Positions 48,445-58,777 of a stretch of 64,000 bases of DNA are shown piece after piece. The notes beneath the pieces were generated by a model that saw only the letters and a program-made list of their open reading frames with translations, did no database searches and had not been told where the DNA came from. This stretch comes from Calliphora vicina (Eukaryota > Arthropoda > Insecta > Diptera > Calliphoridae): contig NC_088780.1 of assembly GCF_958450345.1 (NCBI RefSeq), positions 103,738,226-103,802,225 of the forward strand, read 5' to 3'. A program made the position numbers and the translations under genes. Numbering within the stretch: the stretch's first letter is position 1; each line of letters starts with the position of its first letter.

Positions 48445-49160
48445 TTAGGGTTTTCTCCCGGGAATTCCCGGGAATTTTGATAATTTTTCACTACCCGATT
48501 CCCGGTATATTTTGTCGGGAATCCCGGGAATTAAAAACTGACGAAAATACATAGAAAAATAGTTATAACTCTATTTTTTTCACCAAAAAACAGTGAACAG
48601 TTTTTTGCTTATATCTCGGTAATAATAGACAGTTTACTATTATTATTTATTTGGGGTTTTTCGTATAAAAATTTAAAAAGTGAATTTATTATTTATAGAA
48701 TTTATTTCTTATTGAATCGTTCTAATTTCTCTAAATTTCTTCTTCAAATCCATAATAAAATAGCTTTAAAAATTTATTAAGAGTTTTTCTTCAATTCAAA
48801 TCTAGTATAAAAAGGCTTAAGACAATTTTTTCAATTAATTTTGTAAATAATTTGATTTAACAAAAATTTAATCTTTCAAAGTTATTAATTAACTTTAAAA
48901 TTAATTCAGTTTAAACAAAGGCTTTGGAATGAATCTAAAAAATTAAATACTAGGAATGGATTTATGAAATGAAAGGCTGAAATTTTTTAATTACGGATTA
49001 AGATTTTAGTGAATTAAGCTCAAATTTTATTAATTAATTCGAAGTTCTGATATTTAATAATTATAACACTATGTTTTCATATGAAATTTGGCTTTAATAT
49101 TCCTAATTTATAGTATCATTATATATTTCGGGAATAGCCGGGTACCCGTTTTAACACTTT
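48445..49160. mobile_element. Unclassified repeat bounded by CCCGGGAATT motifs
   Basis: A perfect 16-bp palindrome CCCGGGAATTCCCGGG lies at 48457-48472, followed by CCCGATTCCCGG and GTCGGGAATCCCGGGAATT near 48493-48532. About 600 bp of AT-rich sequence later comes a second GC cluster, TCGGGAATAGCCGGGTACCC near 49128-49147. Strongly GC-rich words at both ends of an AT-rich interior suggest a transposable element with subterminal repeats. No coding region is visible. The superfamily and exact ends are not established. Confidence 0.55.
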
Positions 49161-50154
49161 TAAAAATACAAAATAAAAATATTTCATTAACACAAACGAA
49201 CTTCAAAAACAATAACAAGAAATGCTGTCTAGAAAGTGGTGTCTTTCTAAACTTTTTATAAAATTGAGGGTGAAACATGTTGCATATTTTCGGGGTTTTA
49301 GTGCAACATTATTTGAATAGAACACGTTATACGAAGTGTAAAAGGCAGAAGAATAAAGGCATCATTTATGCTAGAAAAGAAAACGCCAACTGATTTTTTT
49401 AAACATAAATCACTTCCAGCTGGATTAAAGAAACTAAATTTTTTCTAAATAACAACATTTTGTTAACAAATAAATATTTGTTTTACAACATCTATTACTA
49501 TATGTATTTACATATTGTTACTCCTTCATACAAGTAGTATATAATTAATTTTTCTTGTTCAATTGTTTACTATTATTATATTTACTTTTTTATTTTTTGC
49601 ATTTCAATTATTAAATTGTTTTATTTATTTATTTATTTTCCTACAACATCATGCCACTCACCTACATTGTCATTCATTGCGCTCGTTAAAGTCCTAAAGT
49701 GTTTATTTGTGTATATAGTATCTTATAGAATCGTGCCCCCTGCTAACAACAGTTACAATTGCTTTATATATACATACATTTACTTTAATATATTCATATT
49801 TATTATACATTTTTAACAATACATACATATGCATTTATTTATATTCATTTCATAATGCACACATGCATACATCATTTACACTCGTAAAAAAATTTAATGC
49901 AATAATTGAATGACGTAATAGGAAAAGACTAGTTTGAAGTGTTTACTAGTTTTGATAATTTATTTTTGTTCGCAATAGTTGTTCAAAAAATATCCCAGTG
50001 AAATATTTAGCTTCGTTTAGAAGCTCTTATGAAAAAAATATAATCTAACATGGCGTAAAATGCCAATATATTCGAAAAAACTAGATCTAATTCTATAAGA
50101 CTAGGACTTATTCTAAAATACTACGCCTTATTCTAAAATAGTACGTATTAAAAG
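49161..50154. other. Intronic sequence, nothing recognised
   Basis: AT-rich intron. Near 50085-50170 the words CTAGGACTTATTCTAAAA and TACGCCTTATTCTAAAATA repeat three or four times as a short degenerate tandem. Confidence 0.5.
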
Positions 50155-50375
50155 ACTAGGACTTATTCTAAAAGTCTGTTGAAATCAACTTTCCTAAACC
50201 CCCAAATAACTTTCATACGCTATTGATACATCAATATATCCGCTATAGCCCAAATAAGTTTGCTATTTAAAATCAAAAAAATCGGCCCACAAATGACTGA
50301 GATTTAAGAAAAAAATCGCGACTTCCTAGATTTTAAAATTCGGTACAGCCTAATATAAGACTTTTACTTCTTCGT
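50155..50375 (+). mobile_element. Fragment of the hairpin-ended dispersed fly repeat
   Basis: Carries GTTGAAATCAACTTTCCTAA, CCCCCAAATAACTTTCATAC, AATCGGCCCACAAATGACTG and, near the end, ATTCGGTACAGCCTAATATA. These match in order the internal and 3' landmarks of the element at 4626-5312, with decay and a missing 5' part. Confidence 0.75.
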
Positions 50376-53335
50376 CCCAATCTTGTCCGACTACTGAATA
50401 CTGACCTAAGTCCTATTTTTGGAATAATCCAATATTCGGAGGAACTCTACAAATAATACTAATACCAATATTTCTCTATTTGTTTTAACTCAGCACAATT
50501 AGTTGGACTGTGAAGACGAACTCGATATTTTTTCTGTCACTTCTCAGACAAAAACCGTACTTAGAAAAATGTAGCATAGAAACAGTAAAGTAAGAGAGAC
50601 TTTTGTGATTTCCTATTTTGGAATGAATAATGATTGCTCCAATAAAAGCTCAAAGAAGCATTTCCATTTTAAGAAGCATTAAAAAATAAAAACTATGTTC
50701 TTACGACCACGACTTTCACATTTTCTGATAATAGTCAAATATTCATTAACTTCGATGAGGGGCTTCCTGCAATAACTGGATAAGTCACACAAATTCAAAA
50801 ACTACTTTTTTATTTTATAACTATATATCTGGGAATGGCCAAGATAATTTAAAAAAATGTAGATATTTTCTAGACTTAATAATGTAAACCGGTCTTTGAT
50901 TTTGTGGCTTATCGAGGTATTGCAGCAATTCAATCATTTGAAAATATGTATTACCAAGATTTTTCTTAGAGTGTTTAGTTGTTTCTCCCTCTCCCTCTCT
51001 CTCTCTTTTGTTGACAAATCATATGGACAAATTTATTTTTTTCAACAATTTAAAAATTGCCTGCGTGTGTCTGCTGTTTGTTCTACTGATCCCTATATTT
51101 AGTGTTAAAAAAAAGAATTCTTTAAATTTATTTATATTTATTTCTGCTTTTTTTTAAGATGCACATCATTTCATTTAAATATATTAAACATTTTTTTGTG
51201 CTTTAAATTAGTAAATTATTATCAGTTGATTTCTGAAATCTTACTGTTTGTTTGTCTACTAAATTAGATCATATGTTGGACAATGATGAATATAAAAAGC
51301 ATTTAAGAAATACATAATTTCTAAATAATAGAAAAAAAGACGAAATTTTTTATATTTTCTTTTTTATAGAAATTAATTGAAATTACTTAGAAAATAATAA
51401 AAATTAGATTAAAAATGATTTAACACATATTTTAAGAGTGTTTAATTAGCAATAATTTTCTTTAAAAATTGGGGAATTTGGCAGTTAGAATGAGTGTTCC
51501 GCTGTGAGCTATATGAAATGATATCGTTGACGACAGCTGTTCTCTTCAGGAAGCAATCAAAATGTCATTCCGAAATCATGCAGTTTGGTAGTGTGACTGA
51601 GCCATTAATGAAATCTCAGCTGTTCACACTATATCATTTCCAATTGAATTTCAGAATTTTCTATTTTCATGTTTCAAAATATTTAAATTATACTTAAAAA
51701 TTTGTAATGCTATTGGAAATTTCTCAAATACATTTGGAAAATTCGGAAGTACATATTGAAAATTCTGAAATATAATTGGAATATTCTGAAATTCAATTGG
51801 AAATTTCCAAAATACAATTGGAAATAGTGTAGTTTCGTGAAAAATTGGATTTCGTTGTCTAGTTGCAACAAAAAATTTTCATATTTTTATATTTAGGATT
51901 TCAAAAAAAAAAAATTCGAGGAAATTAAGCATATGTATTGGAAAATTTTTAGTTGATTTTGCCACAATCACTTAATCACTTGTCCTCAGTCTGAAAGGCG
52001 TATAATTCATTTAAAATATTGTTTTTAAATTGAATATTTTCAAAATGTTTATTTTTACATTTGTTAAAATTGATTTCTTAAACATTAATAGAATATTTGT
52101 TTACTTTTGTTTGCCTGTCACTGTTTTATTTGTTTGTCTACAAACTTCCCCTTTATAAAATATTTATTTCTATAAATTATTGAAAATCATGTGTTTCGTT
52201 TTTAATAATATACATTTTATGCGAATACACATACATATTTCTTTTTATATGCATTTCTATTTTGTTTAATTTGATTTGGAAAATTCAAATAAATTCAAAT
52301 ATGATGTGTGTATTTTTGGAATATTTTTTTTTTGCCAAATTTTGTTGTAGACTATTTTATTTGAGTTTTAGTTTCTTAAACAAAACAAATATTTTTAAAT
52401 TTATCTCTCTCTCTCTGTGGCTGTCATCACATCAGTCATTGATTGTGTTGTTGTTTTTTATTATTATTATTACTCGTATTATTATTAAATTTTCATATAT
52501 AGTTTTACCGTTTAGTATGGGGAAAAACAAATAAAAAGCTATAGTAATACAGAGAATGTAAAGCAATGAGTGTAATAAAGTGCAAGGTTACTTAGCTATT
52601 ATTTTATAAATCAAACAGATATTAAATAACTATAATCATTATTATTTATTACACACTTAATTTCTATAACAGGCGCTAAAAATAATGAACAATTGTTATT
52701 GTCATAAAAAATATCAAAATCCCCATAAAAATTAGTTGAGATTTTAACGTGTTTAAAAATTTAATATAATTTTTAATGATTTATTCTCATAATATGGGAA
52801 AATTATAAAGTATAATTTCGTTTATAATTTCTTGTATAACTATTTATTGTTTGAAATCTTCTCATGTCCAAAATTCATGTTATAAATCTTGTTATGTGTC
52901 ACAAACCGTTTTAAAATTATTAAAAATTTTAATGGTTTTCATTTTTAACTGTTTTTTTTTATATAAAAAATGTGCGTTGCATTAATTTTGTTTGTTTTTT
53001 TAAAGGTTTGGCAATTGTTTTAAACATAAAAATCAATTATTATTGTTTTTAATTATTTTTACTACTTCATTTCTTTTTGATCATAATATTTGATAAGAAA
53101 TTACTGTTAAGTCTGAATATGTCCAGAGTATCAGAAATAAACTTTTAGTACTACTACTATACATGGATTAAAAAGTAGCTAGTCTTAAAGTTTATTATAA
53201 ATTTTGAAATCATTTTCTTTATTTAACTAAATCTTTTTAAAGAGTGAGATATTTTAGATCCATAAAAAGAAGATAATCATTCAAAAAATTGGTTCTTTTT
53301 TTAAATAATCTAGTTTTAAAGGCTTCTCCGTATCC
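50376..53335. other. Intronic sequence, with a short TTGGAAATT degenerate tandem
   Basis: No gene is supported. At about 51705-51830 a ~25-30 bp unit of the form TTGGAAATTTCTGAAATAC recurs about five times with changes. CT-rich runs lie at 50985-51008 and 52403-52420. Frames at 50896-51102, 51494-51697 and 52262-52534 show no recognisable domain. Confidence 0.5.
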
Positions 53336-53339
53336 AACG

Positions 53340-54345
53340 AATCTTTAAGGTATTTTTTTATAAAAAATAATTTACCTTTTTAAAATGTACAATTAAAAAA
53401 AATAAAAATAATAATATAAAAATATATTTTTGAAAAAGTACTTTTTTAAAAACAATATTTTTATATTTTTAAAAACGTACCCTTTGAAAAGACTTTGAAA
53501 AGTTTTAAACTGATTGATACCTTTTTAAAAACACTTTTTTTTAAATGTACCTTTTAAAAAAGTACAATTAAGAAGAAAGTACCTTCTTAAAAATATATTT
53601 GATAAAAAAATTTTTAAAAAACATTTTTTTCAAAGAGTACATTTTTTAAAAAAAAAATTTAAGAAAGTACCTTTAAAAAAAAAATATTTTTAAAAAGATC
53701 TTTTTCAAGAACTCCTTTCAAAAAAATTACCTTCTTAAAAAAACACAATTTTAACAAAAAACCTTTAAAATTATATTTTAAAAATATTACTTTGTTAAAA
53801 TAAAAGGTACCTACCTGCTTTTGAAAAAGATATTTTTTAAAAAGTACATCATCCTAATATTAACAATTTTTATATAAAATCTTTTAGAACATATTTTAAA
53901 AGAGTACCTTTTTAAAAAAACATTTCTAATAAAGTATCTTCTTAAAAAAACACAATCTTCTTTTTAAATAAACAAATTTTTTAAAAAAAAAATTTAAAAA
54001 GTAACTTTTTCAAAACCTCATTTCTAAAAAATTACTTTTTAAAATTAAAAAACAATTTTAACAAAAATCCCTTAAATCTTTTTTTTTTTTTTGAAAATAG
54101 TACTTTTTTAAAATAATTGAAGATACTTTTGAAAAAAGGTATTTTAATAAAAATATCTTTAAATTCCAAAAAATACCTTTTTAAAATGTGTAATTTAGAA
54201 AAATCTACATTGTACAAATTTAAAAAGTTCCTTTTTATAAAAAAGTTCCTTTTTATAAAAAAATACCTATTTTTGAAGTATTTGTAACATGGCTTTAAAA
54301 AGTACGTTTCATAAACAACTAATTTTTAAAATATTAAGTGTTTTT
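53340..54345. repeat. Degenerate AAAGTACCTTTTTAAA repeat field
   Basis: Words such as AAAAAGTACTTTTTTAAA, AAAAGTACCTTTAAA and AGTACCTTCTTAAAAA recur every 20-60 bp, always centred on GTAC. The vocabulary overlaps that of the satellite at 1-1790, but no ~255-bp period survives. It could be an old, decayed relative or an independent expansion of the same low-complexity word. Confidence 0.75.
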
Positions 54346-54364
54346 TTAATTATAATTTTGTTTG

Positions 54365-54500
54365 GATTTAAGGGCGTATTAGCATAGACCTATGACATCT
54401 GAGGATCCCTCAAAAAATGGTATAGCTTGGGTAACCAATTCACGAAACCTCCGCGAGATATAATCATATTCTCAAATAGTTTATGCAGAATGGAATACCC
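54365..54500 (-). pseudogene. Short transposase remnant related to the 30.6-kb relic
   Basis: The - strand reads LFENMIISRGGFVNWLPKLY then HFLRDPQ (about 54480-54400), aligning with LTKRFKGMVISRGGDVNWTP of the relic at 30600-31130 (family pattern ISR.GDVNWPPRS). Only about 35 codons are recognisable, and the catalytic D..D block is absent. It sits inside the degenerate GTAC field, which resumes for about 60 bp after it. Confidence 0.7.
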
Positions 54501-54620
54501 TTTTCAAAAAGTACTTTCTTTAATAAAGTACCTTCAGAGTAATTTTTAAATAAAATTTCGTATTTTTTAATATTTATAAAAACAATTATAATTATTCAAA
54601 AGAAAAACTAAGAAATATTT

Positions 54621-54736
54621 AGGGCCTGGCTCACTAAATGCGAACGAACATTTTCTTTCTTATTTTATATTGAAAACAATAAAAAAAATTCAAATTTATT
54701 TGTTCTTTTCAATGTAAAATTAGTGAGCCGAGCCCT
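54621..54736. mobile_element. 116-bp inverted-repeat element (MITE-like)
   Basis: Left end AGGGCCTGGCTCACTAAA and right end TTTAGTGAGCC... in complement: the right end reads TTAGTGAGCCGAGCCCT, whose reverse complement AGGGCTCGGCTCACTAA differs from the left end only at two adjacent bases. The interior is AT-rich, with further partial complementarity (TTATATTGAAAACAAT and ATTTGTTCTTTTCAATGTAA). Non-coding; superfamily unknown. Confidence 0.85.
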
Positions 54737-55356
54737 TAGTTTTAAAAAAAATTTAAGTGAAGGAATTATTCGTCATATAAATTTCAATACAAGTTATTCA
54801 ATCATTATTTTATTTATTTCAACTAATTGAATTTTTATATCTTTTTTTCAACAAATTTCAATTTCAAATAAGTAACAAAATATGGCCAAAATTCAAAACC
54901 AATTATTTCATATGTATGTATAACAATTTTAATTTTTGGGCAAACTAAATGAAAACAATAAAAATAACATAAATCATTTAATTCATGCAATTGTCAATTA
55001 AATTCAATTGAAATCAGTCAATTTAGTTGACTGACTATAGAACTACATATAAAATGCTAAATTTGCTACACATTTTGCCAGTTACATTGAATATACATAC
55101 ATATATTTAGTTTAATAAATAAAATAGTGTTAAAATTTTATTATATTCATTATAGATGTAACAAAAACTTGAAACGTGTGTAATTAATTAGAAAATATGT
55201 GCTACATTTAGGAACCAATTCAACAACAAAAAAATTGAACTATATTGTTTTTACATTTAACACAAAACTTAAAGTTTTAACACCTTAACCATAAGAAAAA
55301 CCTAATAAACATTGTTTTTTAATAAATTTTCTCTTAATTTCTTTTCTTTTTCCAAG
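54737..55356. other. Intron end before the second sima exon
   Basis: AT-rich intron ending with TTTCTTTTCTTTTTCCAAG, a good pyrimidine tract and acceptor. Confidence 0.7.
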
Positions 55357-55883
55357 TGCTTAAAGAAGAACCAGACGATTTAACTGCCCACTTAGTGGCC
55401 ACAAATGCTGTCGATGCCTGCATGCCACTCGATGAATCGGGCCCTTTGTTTGGTGAGATTTTAGTTGGTTTTGGCATGGGCTCTTATGGCAGTCTCTTAC
55501 CCGATGACATCAATTCTTTAGACTCCAACACATCGTCCACAGAACATAGCAATAATAATCACAACAACAATAGCAATAATCAAACAACAATCAAATCTGC
55601 TGGCAATACATGTTCATCGTCATCGGCATCGCCTACATCGTCATCGACTACATCTTCGTATAATGCATCAATATTGGCAGCAACAACAAGTACACATAAT
55701 CATAGACAATCATCGCCGTCATCAATGATAACTACAACAACATGTGCAACAAATAACAATACAATAACAACAACAGCAGCAACAACAAATAGCACAAACA
55801 TTGATCCATTTATAAATTATCGTGATGAATCGAATGATACAAATTGCTCACAGCATTTACTGTCGCCAAGTGTTACATCCAAG
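55357..55883 (+). CDS. sima: sima (HIF-alpha) exon with the conserved LKEEPDDLT block
   Basis: The exon completes a split Met codon and then encodes 175 residues. It opens LKEEPDDLTAHLVATNAVDA, matching the N-terminal oxygen-dependent degradation segment of human HIF-1 alpha (LKKEPDALTLLAPAAGD). LKEE fits the sumoylation pattern (Lys codon 55362-55364), as in the human protein. The proline of the human LTLLAP motif has no counterpart here (LTAHLVATNA). PLFGEILVGFGMGSYGSLLP is a hydrophobic, acid-flanked segment that may activate transcription. The remainder is Asn, Ser and Thr-rich low complexity. It ends SPSVTSK with AAG|GTAATT, phase 0 (donor GT at 55884). Reading through the donor would stop after VITILY. 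Confidence 0.94.
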
Positions 55884-56136
55884 GTAATTACAATATTATA
55901 TTAATCACAAATTAATTAGAACAAATTATTATTAATAATATTATTTTATATTTTAATTGCTTTTTATAAGTAAGTAAGTCAGTCACTTAAGATGGTCTAA
56001 TTATTTGTTTGTTAATTAACAAACAAGCATTTTTTCAGAATTCTTTGTTTACATATATTTTTTTATTCTTTTTAAAAATCAATGTTATTCATTGAATCCA
56101 TTTCATGTTCTTTTAAATCTGTTTCTATAAATTAAT

Positions 56137-56396
56137 CACCCCTATCTGCAATAACATGTGAAATTTTCTTCCCATGAAATATCCATTTCCCTGGAAGGTA
56201 AAATTGCTATCGTGATATTCCCATGAACTTTTCATTCACAATAGTTAATGTTGTTCGTAACAGCTGTTAATTGTTTACAAAATTCCATCTAAAAATTTTC
56301 TCAACATGGGGAATTTTTCACATGAACAAAGTTGATGAACGAAGAAAGGAAAAGGAAACATATTTCATGTGAAATATTGATTCGCGATAGGGGTGA
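56137..56396. mobile_element. ~260-bp inverted-repeat element with CACCCCTATC ends
   Basis: The left end CACCCCTATCTGCAATAACA then TGTGAAAT pairs with the right end ATTTCATGTGAAATATTGAT then TCGCGATAGGGGTG. CACCCCTATC and GATAGGGGTG are exact complements, and inner arms share CATGTGAAAT. A further inner pair includes CCCATGAAATATCCATTTCC and ATTTTTCACATGAACAAAG. Non-coding; a MITE-like element. Confidence 0.82.
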
Positions 56397-56659
56397 ATAT
56401 TTATTATGAATCGTAAAAAGTGATTTGCTATATTTAAAATATAGGAATGAAACGAAAAATTTCAATTAAAAAACTGAATTTTTGAACCTTTTCTCTTCTG
56501 AAAACTAAACTGACTGTTAGTCAGATTTTGAATCTAATGAATCGTAGATTTCAAAGTCTTTTTTCCAGTAATCCGTTTCTCATCAAGACATGATACAGCA
56601 TACAAAATCGTCCCTAAACAAAGGATATCTCAAAAAAGCCATCTTGTCATTTCACCATT

Positions 56660-56720
56660 AACAATTAAGAGCGCTATTTTCGGCTATACCGAATCTTACA
56701 TACCCTTAATCAAAGTATAC
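56660..56720 (-). mobile_element. Reversed 3' end of the hairpin-ended dispersed repeat
   Basis: Reads GAGCGCTATTTTCGGCTATA then CCGAATCTTACATACCCTT, the reverse complement of the GGGTAT..AAGATTCGG...CCGAATATAGC terminus seen at 5268-5300. Only the end survives. Confidence 0.75.
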
Positions 56721-57179
56721 TTTAAGAAAAATATTAAAAACTATTTACGGTAAAAAAAAAAATTGGTGAAATTTAAAATTTCGTATTAGCACAGGGAACT
56801 GATGTTCCAATACCACAGGGAACCGATGTTCCAACTTTCAAACACATTTTGAAATTTCTCAGAAATACTTTGTTTATCTTTTCATTATACAAATCCATGG
56901 TATTTCTTTAAATTCAATTCATTTTCTTTTGCATCTGTTTAAATAAAATTAAATCAAGTTTGAATCTTTAAAAGTGACTGGCACTTTTTGAACATGTAAC
57001 AAAACTAAATTCTTTATTTAAATTGTTCAAGGAAATTCAATAAATCTTCGAAAATGTTATTAGCTTTTATTTTAATTTTCCTAACATGACTTGTAGAAAA
57101 CTGCACACAATATTTATTTTATTTTCCACTTATAAACAATATAAATCTAAACATATCTCTCTTCTATTTGTTTTTTCAG

Positions 57180-58068
57180 AGTCCCGAAGGTAGCAGCCTA
57201 CCCTCATTATGCAGTCCAAACTCATTAAGTCAAGAAGATGAATTTTCATATTACACCATGAATGTCGATGACATGGATGATTTAACAATGCGTGCTCCCT
57301 ATATACCCATGAATGAACAAGACGATTTACCCTTGTTAACCTCAGACGATTATATGTGGAGTAGTGGTAATGCCTTTACGCCCGATGAGTTTAGTTTGAA
57401 CACAAAAGATTCAGATAATTTGCAAGCATTGCAAATCAATCAAACGTTGAACTATCAACAGCAGCAATTTACCCAACAGCAGCAGCAGCAACAGCAAACG
57501 CAACAATTTTCGAATTCATTATGTTCTTCGCCAGCCTCAACAGTATCCTCAATGTCGCCATCGCCCATACAACAGCAACAACATCTGCAGCAGCAACAGA
57601 ATTCTCAACAAATTTTCTCTGCTGATTCCTCTGAATTGGCCGCTTTATTGTGTGGCTCTGGCAGTGGTTCTCTTTCCATACTCCAGGATGCCACAAATTT
57701 TACAAATTCTTTAAATTTAAACGGTGGCTCAGCAACTACATTAGTTGCGGCTGGTGGTAATAGTGGTAGTAATCAAAGCAACATTAGTGTTGAAAACAGT
57801 GTTGGTTTAACTGACGATTTGGATAGTGTTAGTGTGGCTAGTTCGTCGACGACCCCTACTTTGGATCATCATCAGCAATTGCAACAGCATTGTTTGCAAC
57901 AATTTCAAGAACAGTTGCAACAGCAACGTCAACAACAACAGTTATTGAGTGGTTTGAATATCAATTGTAAAAAAGAAAAATTCGAATCAGCAAATAATTC
58001 GCCATCGTTGTCATCGAATCTATGCGATTCCATAGAGGATACTTTCGATAATGTCTATAGCAAGAATT
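57180..58068 (+). CDS. sima: sima (HIF-alpha) exon with the oxygen-dependent degradation motif
   Basis: 296 whole codons in phase 0. The exon opens SPEGSSLPSLCSPNSLSQED, then MNVDDMDDLTMRAPYIPMNE, QDDLPLLTSDDYMW. This matches human HIF-1 alpha DLEMLAPYIPMDDDFQL, whose proline is hydroxylated by the PHD enzyme (Fatiga in flies) so that VHL can bind and trigger destruction. The target Pro codon is 57297-57299 (residue ~494 of the visible protein). The leucine two residues before it is Arg here. Polyglutamine runs follow at about 57452-57515, 57570-57612 and 57870-57945, with Ser/Gly/Asn-rich linkers, then INCKKEKFESANNSPSLSSN. It ends VYSKN plus one base at donor T|GTAAGT (58069), joining to TCA (Ser). 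Confidence 0.96.
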
Positions 58069-58777
58069 GTAAGTATAGATGTCGGATTAAATGCAAACGT
58101 CAGTGCATTTGTTCGTTTGGTGGGGAAAAGGAAGAAGTGCTTTCTTTTTCTCAAACCAAAAAGGAGTTTTAAACTCATTTTTATTTTAATAAGAAAAAAG
58201 CAAGTTGGTTTTAAAAAGAAAATTCGTTGTCTAATTTTAAATTTTATAACATTAATTTAAATTTGGAAAATGTATACTAATTAAATTTATAATTATATTA
58301 GAGCTCCATGTTTTTGTACAAGTTAAAGCTCTAAACTTTGAATCTCATGTAGAAACATTTAAATTATTCCCTTTTCCCTTTTGAAATCCATCAGTTACGG
58401 CTATGAAATTCCTTTCCCTGGTCTCATTTTGGATAGACTTTGGAAACTACAACTGAGATAATCTCATTATTTTTCTGTTACCAAAGTGAACAGAAGACAT
58501 TTGCTTATAAATGGCTAAAAATATCATAATTTGTTGGTATAACAAAAACCTGATTTTTCTTAAATTTGTTTAAATACCTTAAATTTTGGTTTTGAACCGA
58601 TTTTTTCAGTTTGAATTTGTTAGATTTCGTCACGAATACTTAAACAAGATATTTTCTTTCAAATTGTGAGTTTGCTATTCCAAACATATACACTTTTTTC
58701 TGTTTTATCACAAAAGTTTTAGATGTCTTCAATTAATATTTTGAGTTATTAGCTGACATTCGACTATTGCACAACCA

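Larger units (their letters stand above)
38817..55356 (+). other. sima: sima intron, 16.5 kb
   Basis: The donor GTAAGT at 38817 and acceptor TTTTCCAAG ending at 55356 restore the frame exactly: A plus TG makes a Met codon between ELT and LKEEPDD. The contents are listed separately: a mariner relic, a TAACAGTT field, several inverted-repeat elements, a CCCGGGAATT element and a degenerate GTAC field. I see no nested host gene. Confidence 0.9.
55884..57179 (+). other. sima: sima intron, 1.3 kb
   Basis: The donor GTAATT at 55884 and acceptor TTGTTTTTTCAG ending at 57179 give an in-frame SVTSK-SPEGSS junction. It contains an inverted-repeat element (56137-56396), a reversed dispersed-repeat end (about 56665-56715) and a small duplication of CACAGGGAACYGATGTTCCA at about 56790-56836. 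Confidence 0.92.
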
